From Senegalia massiliensis (lineage in GTDB: Bacteria; Bacillota; Clostridia; Tissierellales; SIT17), in contig NZ_LR130786.1 in NCBI RefSeq assembly GCF_900626135.1, positions 372,001 to 436,000 on the forward strand: a stretch of 64,000 nt of DNA, read 5' to 3'. The notes under the pieces are model-generated. The model was not told the DNA's origin. It did not search any database and was given only the letters and a program-made list of their open reading frames with translations. Numbering within the stretch: position 1 is the stretch's first letter; the number at the start of each line of letters is the position of its first letter. Position numbers and translations under genes: made by a program. This document shows positions 35,930 to 45,554 of this stretch, piece after piece.

Positions 35930-36466
35930 TTATTTTATAAGTTCTGCACCTTTTTCAAGTGCTTCTTTATTTATTGGTATTAGATGAGATTTTGATTCAC
36001 CAAACACTTTCTTAAATGCTTCAAGTATTGATTCTATTTTCACTGCATTTGTAAGCTCTAAATACGCACCAAGCATAACCATATTTGCTACTCTTGCGTT
36101 ACCTAGTTCATTTGCTATTTCATTGGCAGGTATATAATATGCTTTTAAATCGTCTCTTTCAACTTTTCTATCTATAAGAGAACTATTTATTAATAAGTTA
36201 CCATCTTTAACTATATCTTTTTCAAATTTATCTAAAGATGGTCTATTCATAACAATTGCTGCAGTAGCTTCAGTAACTATAGGTGAACCTATATTAGTAT
36301 CAGAAACCATTACATTACAGTTTGCAGTACCTCCACGCATCTCTGGACCGTAAGATGGAAGCCAAGAAACATTCTTGTTTTCTATCATTCCTGCATAAGT
36401 TAATAATTGTCCTATACTCATTACACCTTGACCACCAAAACCTGCCATTATAACTCTTTCTTGCAT
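35930..36466 (-). CDS. 2-oxoacid:ferredoxin oxidoreductase, gamma subunit
   Basis: A 178-residue gamma subunit of the thiamine-dependent oxidoreductase. The family start GFGGQGVMSIGQLLTYAG near residue 9 and SYGPEMRGGTANCNVMVSD near residue 40 are diagnostic. It forms the enzyme with the adjacent VorB, TPP-binding and ferredoxin subunits. Starts one base after the TPP subunit stop. Last gene of the operon. Confidence 0.94.
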   Translation of the reverse strand: MQERVIMAGFGGQGVMSIGQLLTYAGMIENKNVSWLPSYGPEMRGGTANCNVMVSDTNIGSPIVTEATAAIVMNRPSLDKFEKDIVKDGNLLINSSLIDRKVERDDLKAYYIPANEIANELGNARVANMVMLGAYLELTNAVKIESILEAFKKVFGESKSHLIPINKEALEKGAELIK

Positions 36467-36467
36467 A

Positions 36468-37214
36468 TTATTTCGCCTCCTTAGGTGAACATATATTTCC
36501 TAATGGATAATATGGTATCATATTTTCTTCTAACCAACTTAATGCCTCTACAGGAGTTACACCCCAGTTTGTAGGACAAGTTGATAATACTTCAACAATC
36601 CCAAAACCTTCTCCACTTAATTGAAGTTCAAATGCTTTTTTTATAGCTTTTTTTGCCTTTCTAACTTGTTTCGCATTATGAACAGAAACTCTTTCAACAA
36701 ACTTAGCTCCATCTAAAGTTGCAAGCATCTCTGATACTTTTATAGGCATACCTGCATGTGATACATCTCTACCAAATGGTGATGTAGTAGCTTTTTGTCC
36801 TACAAGTGTAGTTGGAGCCATTTGTCCACCTGTCATTCCATATATAGCATTATTTACAAATATTGTAGTTATCTTTTCTCCTCTTGCTGCTGCATGAATA
36901 ATTTCTGCCGCTCCAATTGATGCAAGGTCCCCATCACCTTGATAAGTGAATACTACTTTATCTGGATGTACTCTTTTAATTCCTGTAGCTACAGCTGGTG
37001 CTCTACCATGAGCTGCTTCATGCATGTCACAATTAAAATAATTATATGCAAATACAGAACAACCTACAGGAGCTACACCTATAGTTTCACCTAATACATC
37101 TAACTCTTCTAATACTTCTCCAACTAATCTATGAATTATACCATGTGTACAACCTGGACAGTAATGAGTTGGTATATCTACTAATCCATTAGTTCTTTCA
37201 AATACCTTTGCCAT
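36468..37214 (-). CDS. 2-oxoacid:ferredoxin oxidoreductase, TPP-binding beta subunit
   Basis: A 248-residue subunit that binds thiamine pyrophosphate and performs the decarboxylation. The TPP-magnesium motif is [12 protein letters not shown] followed by [14 protein letters not shown] near residues 95-130; CPGCTHG near residue 20 is typical of this subclass. The ATG overlaps the stop of vorB by one base. Two-oxo acid specificity is set mainly by the partner VorB-like subunit. Confidence 0.94.
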   Translation of the reverse strand: MAKVFERTNGLVDIPTHYCPGCTHGIIHRLVGEVLEELDVLGETIGVAPVGCSVFAYNYFNCDMHEAAHGRAPAVATGIKRVHPDKVVFTYQGDGDLASIGAAEIIHAAARGEKITTIFVNNAIYGMTGGQMAPTTLVGQKATTSPFGRDVSHAGMPIKVSEMLATLDGAKFVERVSVHNAKQVRKAKKAIKKAFELQLSGEGFGIVEVLSTCPTNWGVTPVEALSWLEENMIPYYPLGNICSPKEAK

Positions 37215-38275
37215 TACTTTTCACCCCTTGCAATTTTTTTAATTTCTTCTACTATAGCATCTGGTGTTGGAACCATTCCTCCAGTTCTTCCATAGAAATG
37301 AACTGGCTTTTTGCCATTTATTGCGATTTTAACATCATCTATCATTTGTCCTGTACTCATTTCTACTGTAAGTACCCCTTTAGTTTTATCAGTTATTTCT
37401 TCAAATGCTTTGTCTGGGAAAGGCCATAATGTAATTGGTCTAATAAGACCTACTTTCATACCTTCTTCTTCACACTTAGCAATTGCATTTTTTACGATTC
37501 TAGAAGTAGTACCATATGCTACAACAACTACATCAGCATCAGATACATTGTAGTTTTCGTATCTAGTTTCATTTTTCTTTATTTCATCATATTTCTTTTC
37601 AAGTCTTAATACGTGATCTTCTAATTCTTGAGGGTCTATAAATAAAGAATTTATTATATTAGGCTTTCTTTTTCCTTTTGTTCCATCAGTTGCCCATGTT
37701 TTAGGTTCAATTGGTCTTTTTTTAGGTTCTTTAAATTCAACTGGTTCCATCATCTGTCCTATCATACCATCACCTATTACCATTACTGGGTTTCTGTATT
37801 GTTCAGCTACATCAAAAGCTTCCATTACTAAATCTACTGTTTCTTGAATTGTAGCAGGAGCATATACTAAATGTCTATAGTCTCCATTTCCTCCACCACG
37901 TGTAGATTGATAATAATCTGATTGTGCAGGTTGAATACCACCTAATCCTGGACCACCTCTAACTATATTTACAATTACACAAGGTAATTCTGCTCCAGCA
38001 ATATAAGAAATTCCTTCTTGTTTTAAAGCTATTCCTGGACTTGAAGAAGATGTCATAACACGTGCACCTGCTCCAGCAGCACCATAAACCATATTTATTG
38101 CAGCAACCTCAGATTCTGCTTGTAAAAATACTCCTCCTACTCCAGGTAATTCTCTAGCCATATATTCAGGTAATTCATTTTGTGGTGTTATTGGATAACC
38201 AAAGAAATAATTACAACCTGCCTTTATAGCAGCTGCTCCTATTGCTTCATTACCTTTCATTAATACTTTAGTCAT
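37214..38275 (-). CDS. vorB: 2-oxoacid (2-ketoisovalerate):ferredoxin oxidoreductase, VorB subunit
   Basis: A 353-residue alpha subunit. The start [20 protein letters not shown] and the [13 protein letters not shown] and [16 protein letters not shown] motifs match the VorB group, which oxidises 2-oxoisovalerate and other branched-chain 2-oxo acids to acyl-CoA with reduced ferredoxin. Specificity for branched chains is supported by the operon's ptb and buk genes, which would turn the acyl-CoA into a free acid and ATP. AGGAGGGG site precedes the ATG. Confidence 0.92.
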   Translation of the reverse strand: MTKVLMKGNEAIGAAAIKAGCNYFFGYPITPQNELPEYMARELPGVGGVFLQAESEVAAINMVYGAAGAGARVMTSSSSPGIALKQEGISYIAGAELPCVIVNIVRGGPGLGGIQPAQSDYYQSTRGGGNGDYRHLVYAPATIQETVDLVMEAFDVAEQYRNPVMVIGDGMIGQMMEPVEFKEPKKRPIEPKTWATDGTKGKRKPNIINSLFIDPQELEDHVLRLEKKYDEIKKNETRYENYNVSDADVVVVAYGTTSRIVKNAIAKCEEEGMKVGLIRPITLWPFPDKAFEEITDKTKGVLTVEMSTGQMIDDVKIAINGKKPVHFYGRTGGMVPTPDAIVEEIKKIARGEK

Positions 38276-38290
38276 TTTTTCCCCTCCTAA

Positions 38291-38521
38291 TTATTTTTCA
38301 ATTACTCTTTCAACTTCAATTACAGTATCTGGACAAATAGTTGCACAATTTGCACATCCTATACATTTATCCATATCAGATACAGTAGCTGGATAGTATC
38401 CTTTAATATTTATTTTTTCTCTATTCATAACAACAATGTTTACAGGACAAACAGTTGTACATAATTCACAACCTTTACATCTATCCTCTCTAAAAGTAAC
38501 TTTACCTTTTGCCTTTGCCAT
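38291..38521 (-). CDS. 2[4Fe-4S] ferredoxin subunit of the oxidoreductase
   Basis: A 76-residue delta subunit with two cluster motifs, CKGCELCTTVCP and CIGCANCATICP, each with the fourth cysteine before proline. It carries electrons from the TPP site to free ferredoxin. Placed between the ParA-like ATPase and vorB with short gaps. TAAGGAGGG site. Confidence 0.95.
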   Translation of the reverse strand: MAKAKGKVTFREDRCKGCELCTTVCPVNIVVMNREKINIKGYYPATVSDMDKCIGCANCATICPDTVIEVERVIEK

Positions 38522-38539
38522 TTAAAACCCTCCTTAATA

Positions 38540-39214
38540 TTAGCTCATCCATTCTTCTCTCATATACATCTTTATTGGAAAAATTTCACCTTCTAAATCA
38601 TTAGGTAAATCTTTTACAATACTTTCTATACATGAGATATATTTAATAGGAATATTTAAATTCTTTGATACCTCTTCACATAGTTTTTGACCTCTTATAA
38701 CATCTTCAACTGTTGTTGATTTTAATAAATGTGTGTTATTTATTATGCCTGTTACCTTAGCCCTAGATTGAATTTCTATATTTTTAAGATATTGAATAGT
38801 TTTCTCAACTTCTCTAGTTTCTGGTCTGTTTGCATTTATTACAAAAAACATATCATAATTTCCTTCTATAAAATATTCATAATATCTTCCTAGAGCACGA
38901 GCACCTGCTGGGTCACCTCCTACATCTAATACTGCATCAAATGTATTATCTTGTAATGGAGTGAGTATTTCTCCAGAAACAGCAGGGACATCAGATGCAA
39001 GCCCTTTAATTGAACTTCCAATAACTCTTATACCTAAATCACTTAAAAACTCTTCTTTTTCCCTGCTTCTAAAATAGGGATTTACAACATCTAGATCTGC
39101 TATAGCTGTCTTTTTGTTAGCTTTAGCTAATTGTATAGCATAGTTAACAGCAAATTCAGTCTTCCCACTTCCATAATGTCCTGTAATTATCCTTATTCTA
39201 TTATCATTTAACAT
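38540..39214 (-). CDS. MinD/ParA-like P-loop ATPase of the vor operon
   Basis: A 224-residue deviant-Walker-A type ATPase. The P-loop is GHYGSGKTEFAVNYAI near residues 12-27, followed by IADLDVVNPYFRSREK and a Walker-B-like LDVGGDPAGARALG. Genes of this type recur in oxoacid oxidoreductase operons, but I know of no proven role. Possible roles are cluster delivery, complex assembly or cofactor insertion. It lies between buk and the ferredoxin subunit. Confidence 0.82.
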   Translation of the reverse strand: MLNDNRIRIITGHYGSGKTEFAVNYAIQLAKANKKTAIADLDVVNPYFRSREKEEFLSDLGIRVIGSSIKGLASDVPAVSGEILTPLQDNTFDAVLDVGGDPAGARALGRYYEYFIEGNYDMFFVINANRPETREVEKTIQYLKNIEIQSRAKVTGIINNTHLLKSTTVEDVIRGQKLCEEVSKNLNIPIKYISCIESIVKDLPNDLEGEIFPIKMYMREEWMS

Positions 39215-39232
39215 ATAATCATCCTTTGTTGA

Positions 39233-40312
39233 TTAATCAGTATATTGTTTTGCTTTTTCTTCTCCTCTTAATACTCTAAGTCCTCCTTGAGCAAGTGCTA
39301 TCATCTCATCTTCTCCTGGATAAACAAATACTTTACTTATAAACTCTACACTTTCTTTTATCCAAGAAATAAAATTATCATCATATGCTATACCACCTGT
39401 AAGTATAATCCCATCAACTTGTCCTTTTAATACAGCAGCACAAGCTCCTATTTCTTTTGATACTTGATATGCCATAGCTTTATAAACTAATTCTGCTTTC
39501 TTATCTCCATTATCTATCATCTTGGTTACTTCTCTTGCATCATTTGTACATAAATAAGCTACAAGTCCACCTTTTCCTTTTATTTTCTTTTTTATATCAT
39601 CTAAAGTATACTTTCCAGAATAACACATTTTAGCTAAATCCCCTGATGGAAGACCACCTGATCTTTCTGGTGAAAATGGACCATCTCCATCTAATGCATT
39701 ATTTACATCTATAACTTTACCTTTTTTATGTGCACCTACTGAGACTCCACCACCTAAATGAGCAACTATGAAATTTAATTCTTCATATGATTTTTTTAAT
39801 TCATCTGATGCACGTCTTGCAACTGCTTTTTGATTTAATGCATGAAAAATACTTTTTCTTTCAAGTTCAGGCATTCCAGATATTCTAGCTACATCTTGCA
39901 TTTCATCAACAACAACAGGATCTACTATATATGAAGGAATATTTAACCCAGTAGCTATTTCTCCAGCTATTATACCACCTAAATTAGAAGCATGTTCCCC
40001 TAATACTCCTACTTTTAAGTCTTCTATCATTTTTTCATCTACACTATATGTTCCACCTGAGATTGGTTTTAATAATCCACCACGACCCACAACTGCAGAT
40101 AATTTAGTAATATTTATTTCTTTATCACTTAAAGTTTTTAGTATAATATTTTTTCTGAATTCAAACTGATCATACATACTTTCATATGGTGAAAGCTCTT
40201 CAGTAGAATGTCTTAAAGTCTCTTCTAAAACTAATTTTTCATTATCAAAAATTGCAATTTTGGTAGATGTGGAACCAGGATTGATTACTAATAATCTATA
40301 AACATTTGTCAT
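39233..40312 (-). CDS. buk: Butyrate kinase (copy 1)
   Basis: A 359-residue acetokinase-family kinase converting acyl-phosphate and ADP to acid and ATP. Motifs: [13 protein letters not shown] at the start, [39 protein letters not shown], and [10 protein letters not shown]. The ATG follows the ptb stop directly (TAAATG). With ptb it makes ATP from branched acyl-CoA, so branched-chain butyrates (isobutyrate, isovalerate) are the expected products in this operon. Confidence 0.95.
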   Translation of the reverse strand: MTNVYRLLVINPGSTSTKIAIFDNEKLVLEETLRHSTEELSPYESMYDQFEFRKNIILKTLSDKEINITKLSAVVGRGGLLKPISGGTYSVDEKMIEDLKVGVLGEHASNLGGIIAGEIATGLNIPSYIVDPVVVDEMQDVARISGMPELERKSIFHALNQKAVARRASDELKKSYEELNFIVAHLGGGVSVGAHKKGKVIDVNNALDGDGPFSPERSGGLPSGDLAKMCYSGKYTLDDIKKKIKGKGGLVAYLCTNDAREVTKMIDNGDKKAELVYKAMAYQVSKEIGACAAVLKGQVDGIILTGGIAYDDNFISWIKESVEFISKVFVYPGEDEMIALAQGGLRVLRGEEKAKQYTD

Positions 40313-41230
40313 TTATTCTGCCTCCTTATTCTTTGATGCCATTAAAACACCTAATGCTATTGAATTAAATTTCGCCTCATCATCATCTGCTCTAGATGTT
40401 AATACTACAGGAGCTTTTGCTCCAACTATAACACCAGCAATGTTTGCATTTGCCAAAAATACTAAAGATTTATAAAAAATATTTCCTGCTTCAATATCAG
40501 GCATAAGTAAAATATCAGCATCTCCAGCTACAGGATGTTCTATACCTTTATGAATTGCTGCTTGTTTTGATATAGCATTGTCTAGTGCAAATGGGCCTTT
40601 TACCATGCATCCAGTTATTTCTCCATTTTCATTCATCTTTGTAAGTTCAGCTGCATCCACTGTATCTGGCATTTTAGGATTTACTTTTTCTTTAGCACAA
40701 ATTACAGCAACTTTAGGTTTTTCAATATCTAAAGAATGAGCTACAAAATTAGCATTTTCTAATATTTTTTTCTTTGCTTCTAAGTCTGGATCTATATTCA
40801 TTGCTGCATCTGACACTAATAATATTTTTTCATAAGTAGGTATATCAAAAGCTACAACATGACTTAATAAGTTTCCAGTTTTAAGTCCTACTTCTTTATC
40901 TAAAACTGCTTTAAGTATTATTGAAGTATCAACAATCCCCTTCATAACTAAGTCAGCTTTTCCCTTGCTTACAAGTTCTACAGCCTTAAGTGAAGCTTCT
41001 TTTTTATCTTTTATATCCACAACTTCAAACTCGTTTAAGTCCATATTTATATCTTTTGCTATATTTTTAATTTCTTCCTTATCACCTACTAAAATTGAAT
41101 CTGCTATTTTCTCATCTTTTGCTTTCTTTGCAGCCTGTAAAACTTCTTTGTCTTGTGCAACTGCTACTGATAATGTTCTTGGACCTTTTTTTCTTGCTAA
41201 ATCTAAAATATCTTTAAAATCTTTAATCAT
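40313..41230 (-). CDS. ptb: Phosphate butyryltransferase
   Basis: A 305-residue acyltransferase of the PTA/PTB family that swaps CoA of an acyl-CoA for phosphate. Conserved segments KGIVDTSIILKAVLDKEVG, HVVAFDIPTYEKILLVSDAAMN and the C-terminal VVLTSRADDDEAKFNSIAL are present. I start it at the ATG at 41230 (MIKDFKDIL) since AGAGGTG lies seven bases upstream and the ATG overlaps the previous stop (ATGATTAA); a start further upstream lacks a site. Sits between two butyrate kinase genes. Confidence 0.95.
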   Translation of the reverse strand: MIKDFKDILDLARKKGPRTLSVAVAQDKEVLQAAKKAKDEKIADSILVGDKEEIKNIAKDINMDLNEFEVVDIKDKKEASLKAVELVSKGKADLVMKGIVDTSIILKAVLDKEVGLKTGNLLSHVVAFDIPTYEKILLVSDAAMNIDPDLEAKKKILENANFVAHSLDIEKPKVAVICAKEKVNPKMPDTVDAAELTKMNENGEITGCMVKGPFALDNAISKQAAIHKGIEHPVAGDADILLMPDIEAGNIFYKSLVFLANANIAGVIVGAKAPVVLTSRADDDEAKFNSIALGVLMASKNKEAE

Positions 41231-42311
41231 TTGAATACACCTCTTTTTCATATATTTTTATTTTTTCTTTTGAATTCAATACTCTAATAGCTCCATCATT
41301 TAAAGCTTCCAATTCATCTTCACCAGGATATATTTTTATGGGAGCTATAAAGCTAACCATATCCTTAATATATTGGACAAGCATGTTAGAATAAGCCATT
41401 CCTCCAGTAATAACTATATAATCAACATTTCCCTTTAATACTGTACTCATCTTTCCAATTTCTTTTGCTATTTGATATGCCATAGAATCATAAATTAATT
41501 TAGTATACTTATCGCCAGATTTAATTTTTTCTTCTACTTCTATAGCATTATTAGTATTTAAATAAGCTACTAGCCCTGCTTTTCCTTTTATTTTTTTCTT
41601 CATTTCTATTTCTGTATAATCACCTGAAAAACAAAGTTTTACTAAATCTCCTACTGGTAATTCACCTGCTCTTTCTGGAGAAAAAGGTCCCATTTCATTA
41701 GCATTATTTACATCTATTATTCTGCCTTTTTCTATTGCAGCTACAGAAATTCCTCCTCCAAGGTGAACTGTTATTAAGTTTAACTCTTTAAAATCCTTAT
41801 TAATATCATCTGAAAATTTATATGATATAGCCCTGATATTTAATGCATGTAATAGAGATTTTCTTTCTATTTCCGGTATTCCAGATATTCTAGCTATATC
41901 TCTAAATTCATCAACTGCAACAGGATCAACTATAAATGAATCTACATTTATTTTTTCTGCTAATCCTTTTGCTATTAATGCACCTAAATTAGATGCATGC
42001 TCACCTCTTACAGCATTTTTTAAATCTTTAATCATCTCATCACTAATTTTATATATTCCTGCGGGTATAGGTCTTAAAAGCCCCCCACGCCCTACTACTA
42101 CTTTAAATGTATCAAGAGCAAAGCCTTCATTTTCTAATACTGATTCTATCATATTAAGTCTATATTCATATTGATCTGTAACCTTATCAAAAACTTCTAA
42201 GTCTTTTAAGTTATGATTTATTTTTTTCTCTAAAACTTTTTTATTTTCTTTAAATATACCAATTTTAGTTGAAGTTGAACCAGGATTGATAGCTAAGATA
42301 TACTCTTTCAT
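41223..42311 (-). CDS. buk: Butyrate kinase (copy 2)
   Basis: A 362-residue butyrate kinase paralogous to the copy at 39233-40312, with the same motifs ([61 protein letters not shown]). The two copies differ throughout, so the duplication is old and they may prefer different acyl chains. First gene of the operon, preceded by a sigma-54 promoter. Confidence 0.95.
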   Translation of the reverse strand: MKEYILAINPGSTSTKIGIFKENKKVLEKKINHNLKDLEVFDKVTDQYEYRLNMIESVLENEGFALDTFKVVVGRGGLLRPIPAGIYKISDEMIKDLKNAVRGEHASNLGALIAKGLAEKINVDSFIVDPVAVDEFRDIARISGIPEIERKSLLHALNIRAISYKFSDDINKDFKELNLITVHLGGGISVAAIEKGRIIDVNNANEMGPFSPERAGELPVGDLVKLCFSGDYTEIEMKKKIKGKAGLVAYLNTNNAIEVEEKIKSGDKYTKLIYDSMAYQIAKEIGKMSTVLKGNVDYIVITGGMAYSNMLVQYIKDMVSFIAPIKIYPGEDELEALNDGAIRVLNSKEKIKIYEKEVYSND

Positions 42312-42345
42312 TATTTCACTCCCATTAATTTTCTTTTAATATATA

Positions 42346-42363
42346 ATGCAATTTATATGCCAA
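42346..42363 (-). promoter_or_regulatory. Sigma-54 promoter of the buk-ptb-buk-vor operon
   Basis: TTGGCATATAAATTGCAT on the minus strand matches the -24/-12 consensus with GG, ten bases, GC. The start point would be about 25 bases before the buk ATG. The adjacent gene encodes a sigma-54 activator. Confidence 0.88.
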
Positions 42364-42490
42364 AAAAAGATTGATGAAATTTATCTATTCATTTGAAAAC
42401 ATTTTCCCTGTATTGGTGAATAATGCTAACTTTTGAATACACCTTATAGATAAATAAAATATAATTAATTTATTTCTGAAATTTATTGCA

Positions 42491-42532
42491 TGCAACATTT
42501 TGCACAAAAATCAATTTGTGCAAAATGTTGCA
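42491..42532. promoter_or_regulatory. 18-bp perfect palindrome, likely upstream activating site of the sigma-54 activator
   Basis: An inverted repeat with arms TGCAACATTTTGCACAAA and its complement and a six-base loop. Each arm holds a GCAA-N4-TTGC-like dyad, so it may bind two activator dimers. It lies about 155-195 bp upstream of the predicted sigma-54 start point. No T run follows the hairpin on the strand of the preceding gene. Confidence 0.7.
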
Positions 42533-42533
42533 A

Positions 42534-44252
42534 TTAAACAATATTGTATTTTTCTAATTTGTAATATAGACTCCTTATGGAGATGTCTAAAATTTTTGCA
42601 GCTTTAGTCTTATTGCCTTCAAATCTATTTAATATATGAATTAAATACTCTTTTTCTTTATTTTCTAATATAGTTTTTAAAGATTCTGGTGTTTTTTGTG
42701 ATGTGAATTCATCATTGTTAAGAAACTGGTTTTTTTCAATATAGTTCTCAGTTATTTTAGGTAAGTGTCTTTTTTCTATTTTATATTCATTTACTTTCAT
42801 ATTTATTATTGATCTACCTATTACATTTTCTAACTCTCTAACATTTCCTGGCCAATCATGCAATGAAAGTATCTCTAATGCTAAATCAGAAATTTCTACT
42901 ACTGCTCTTCCATATTCTTGATTTAACTTTCTTATAGAATTATATACTAAATCTTGTAAATCTTCTTTTCTATATCTAAGTGCTGGAATATGAATAGGTA
43001 ACACATTTAATCTATAATATAAATCTTCTCGAAATCTGGATTCTTTTACTGCTTTTTCTAAATCCATATTAGTAGCTCCTATTATCCTAACATTTATATC
43101 TATAGGTTTTGTAGCCCCTACTTTTATTATTTCTTTCTCTTGTAACACTCTAAGTAGTTTTACTTGAATGTTTGGACTTACTTCTCCTATTTCATCTAAG
43201 AAAATAGTCCCTCCAGAGGCTTGTTCAAATAATCCTTTCTTGCCTCCCTTTTTAGCTCCAGTAAATGCCCCTTCCTCGTATCCAAAAAGTTCTGACTCAA
43301 GAAGTGATTCACTTATTGCAGCACAATTAACCTTTATAAATTGATTAAATTTCCTATCACTTTCATTATGAATTGCATGTGCAAATAATTCTTTTCCAGT
43401 TCCACTTTCTCCTCTTAATAATACTGTAGCAGGTACTTTAGCCGCTTTTCTTGCTTTTTCTATTGCATTTTTTAAGAGTCTATTTTCTCCTACAATATCC
43501 TCAAAAGTGTATTTTGCTTCTAAGCTTCTAATTATTTTCTTTGCAAGTTTTAATTCATTTGTAACTTTCACAATATCAGATAAATCATGTAATACTCCTA
43601 CACTTCCTCTTAATTCATTATCAACAATTATAGGAGCTGCAGTAGCAATTACTTCTTTACCCATTGGTCCTACTTTCATTTTAGCATTTTTAATTTTTTT
43701 CTTTGTTTCTAGTACCTTTAAATGTATACTCTCCCCTTCTGCTATATCTGCAGTAGCAATCTTACCTATTATATCTTTTTCACTTAATCCAGTAAGTTTA
43801 GTATAAGCGGGATTAATCATTAGATTAATTCCATTTTGATCTACTACAGATATTGCATCTTGAGTTGAATAAAAAATAGCTTCTAACATTGATTGTACTT
43901 CTTTTAAATTAGTTACTTGACTTGCAAGTTCTTTTATATCAGTTATATCTCTAAATACGGCTACTGCTCCAATGATTTCACCTTTTTCATTTATAACTGG
44001 CATTCTATTAGTAATTATTTTTATATTTCCTAAATCCTGTTTGCGATTTAATTCAAAATCTCCTGTTTCTAATATATGATTAAGTCTTGTATTTAAAATT
44101 ACCTTTTTCACTTCTCTATTTAAAGCATATTCCTTATTTATACCAGTCAGCTTTTCTGCAGCTTTATTAAAAAGAGTAATCACCCCATATTTATTTACTG
44201 CAATCATAGCATCATGAGTTGAATTTAATATAACTTCAAGTTCTTTCCTCAA
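42534..44252 (-). CDS. Sigma-54-dependent activator (PAS-PAS-AAA-Fis), BkdR-like
   Basis: A 572-residue enhancer-binding protein. Two PAS domains (about 1-110 and 120-230), an AAA+ domain with Walker A GESGTGKE, the sigma-54 contact loop GAFTGA, Walker [10 protein letters not shown] and [15 protein letters not shown], and a C-terminal Fis helix-turn-helix ([20 protein letters not shown]). It is adjacent to the sigma-54-promoted vor operon, which it probably switches on in response to a branched-chain oxo acid or acyl-CoA sensed by PAS. It follows cdaR by 15 bases, so it may be co-transcribed with cdaAR. Confidence 0.93.
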   Translation of the reverse strand: MRKELEVILNSTHDAMIAVNKYGVITLFNKAAEKLTGINKEYALNREVKKVILNTRLNHILETGDFELNRKQDLGNIKIITNRMPVINEKGEIIGAVAVFRDITDIKELASQVTNLKEVQSMLEAIFYSTQDAISVVDQNGINLMINPAYTKLTGLSEKDIIGKIATADIAEGESIHLKVLETKKKIKNAKMKVGPMGKEVIATAAPIIVDNELRGSVGVLHDLSDIVKVTNELKLAKKIIRSLEAKYTFEDIVGENRLLKNAIEKARKAAKVPATVLLRGESGTGKELFAHAIHNESDRKFNQFIKVNCAAISESLLESELFGYEEGAFTGAKKGGKKGLFEQASGGTIFLDEIGEVSPNIQVKLLRVLQEKEIIKVGATKPIDINVRIIGATNMDLEKAVKESRFREDLYYRLNVLPIHIPALRYRKEDLQDLVYNSIRKLNQEYGRAVVEISDLALEILSLHDWPGNVRELENVIGRSIINMKVNEYKIEKRHLPKITENYIEKNQFLNNDEFTSQKTPESLKTILENKEKEYLIHILNRFEGNKTKAAKILDISIRSLYYKLEKYNIV

Positions 44253-44267
44253 ACTATCAAATCCTTA

Positions 44268-45554
44268 TTATTCAGTATTTTCATCTTGGATATTATTATC
44301 TTCTGAACCTTCGTCTTCATCTTCAGATTCATCTTTTACTTCAACTACTATTTTTAGAGTTTTAGGATCTATACTTTCTAATATAACTCCTTCAGGTGTG
44401 TTAACTTCTATATCTACAGTATGTTCTCCCTCAGATATATCTTTCAGATCTATAAATAATTCAAAATCATTTTTATCTAAGTCTTTCATTATATCTTCAA
44501 GTGCAGTGATTGAAATACTTACATTTGTATCATCTTCTGATTCTGCTAATTTAAACTTTAATCCTTCATCTATGTTTTTAGCTTTTATATCATTTTTGTC
44601 AAATTCAAATGTATTTTTTTCATTTTCAGATATTTTTACATTTATTTTTAATTCTTTATCTCCTACTAAATATATCCCTTCTGGAAGGTCTAATTCTACT
44701 TGTTTATCTAAATCATCAGACTCATAACTAATGTCTATAGGTTTAGTTTTTATTGTTTCAACACCTTCTAAAACATCTTCTCTTCCTTTTATTGTTACTT
44801 TTTTTGGTTCTATTTCAACATCAGTTATTTCATGATCTACCAAAGGATTACCCTTTATTACTGGCTCTACGCTTACCTCTTTTAATTTTAATATAGATAC
44901 TTCAACATTTACTGTATTAGGATCCTTTTCTAATCTAGATATTTCGTCACCATCACTATTTAAAAGTTTCATAGGCACAGTTCTTTTTATATCATTTTGT
45001 ATACCATCTATATTTACATTTGCTCTTACTTTATCAACATTATTTACTATACTTCTAGGTCCTTTTACTAATACTTCTGACGGATTTATATCTATTTCAC
45101 CTGCAGCATAACCATCTATAGGATCTCCTATTAATTCTACTGATATAGGCATTTGCTTCTCAATCAACTTATCAATATTTACTGTAAGTAATTCAGGTGA
45201 AGAATCTACTATTTCAGCATTATATAAGTCAGGTATTTTTATAGGAACTTTATTTATTCCTGCTCTATAACCTTTTAAATCAATGGTAGCTGTTATATCA
45301 CTTGGTTTAATATTAATTACATCATTTCTTCGCCCTCTTACTTCTACTGTAATAGTATCATCACTTATATCCATAAGAGTTAAATTATTCTCTTCTAAAC
45401 TTTCTTCATTTAATATTTCTACTTTTACATTGGATATTGGTTTTACTATTCTAGGATTAACTTCACTCATTACATAGGTCCACATGATGAAGGCAAAAAA
45501 AGCAGCAACTATTTTCATTGTAAAATTTTTATTTTTAAGATCTATCTTTTTCAT
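44268..45554 (-). CDS. cdaR: CdaA regulatory protein (YbbR-domain)
   Basis: A 428-residue protein with an N-terminal membrane anchor (ivaaffafimwtyvm) and four YbbR repeats in the extracytoplasmic part (for example VEPVIKGNPLVDHEITDVEI), then an acidic tail EDEDEGSEDNN. It modulates the diadenylate cyclase CdaA encoded upstream. The ATG at 45554 (MKKIDLKNKN) has GGAGG seven bases before it and overlaps the cdaA end by about 20 bases. Confidence 0.93.
   Translation of the reverse strand: MKKIDLKNKNFTMKIVAAFFAFIMWTYVMSEVNPRIVKPISNVKVEILNEESLEENNLTLMDISDDTITVEVRGRRNDVINIKPSDITATIDLKGYRAGINKVPIKIPDLYNAEIVDSSPELLTVNIDKLIEKQMPISVELIGDPIDGYAAGEIDINPSEVLVKGPRSIVNNVDKVRANVNIDGIQNDIKRTVPMKLLNSDGDEISRLEKDPNTVNVEVSILKLKEVSVEPVIKGNPLVDHEITDVEIEPKKVTIKGREDVLEGVETIKTKPIDISYESDDLDKQVELDLPEGIYLVGDKELKINVKISENEKNTFEFDKNDIKAKNIDEGLKFKLAESEDDTNVSISITALEDIMKDLDKNDFELFIDLKDISEGEHTVDIEVNTPEGVILESIDPKTLKIVVEVKDESEDEDEGSEDNNIQDENTE

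Noticed and set aside
42491-42532. Palindrome as terminator of the sigma-54 activator gene
   Set aside because: No T run follows the hairpin on the minus strand, and its repeats and distance fit an activator site. A dual role is not excluded.
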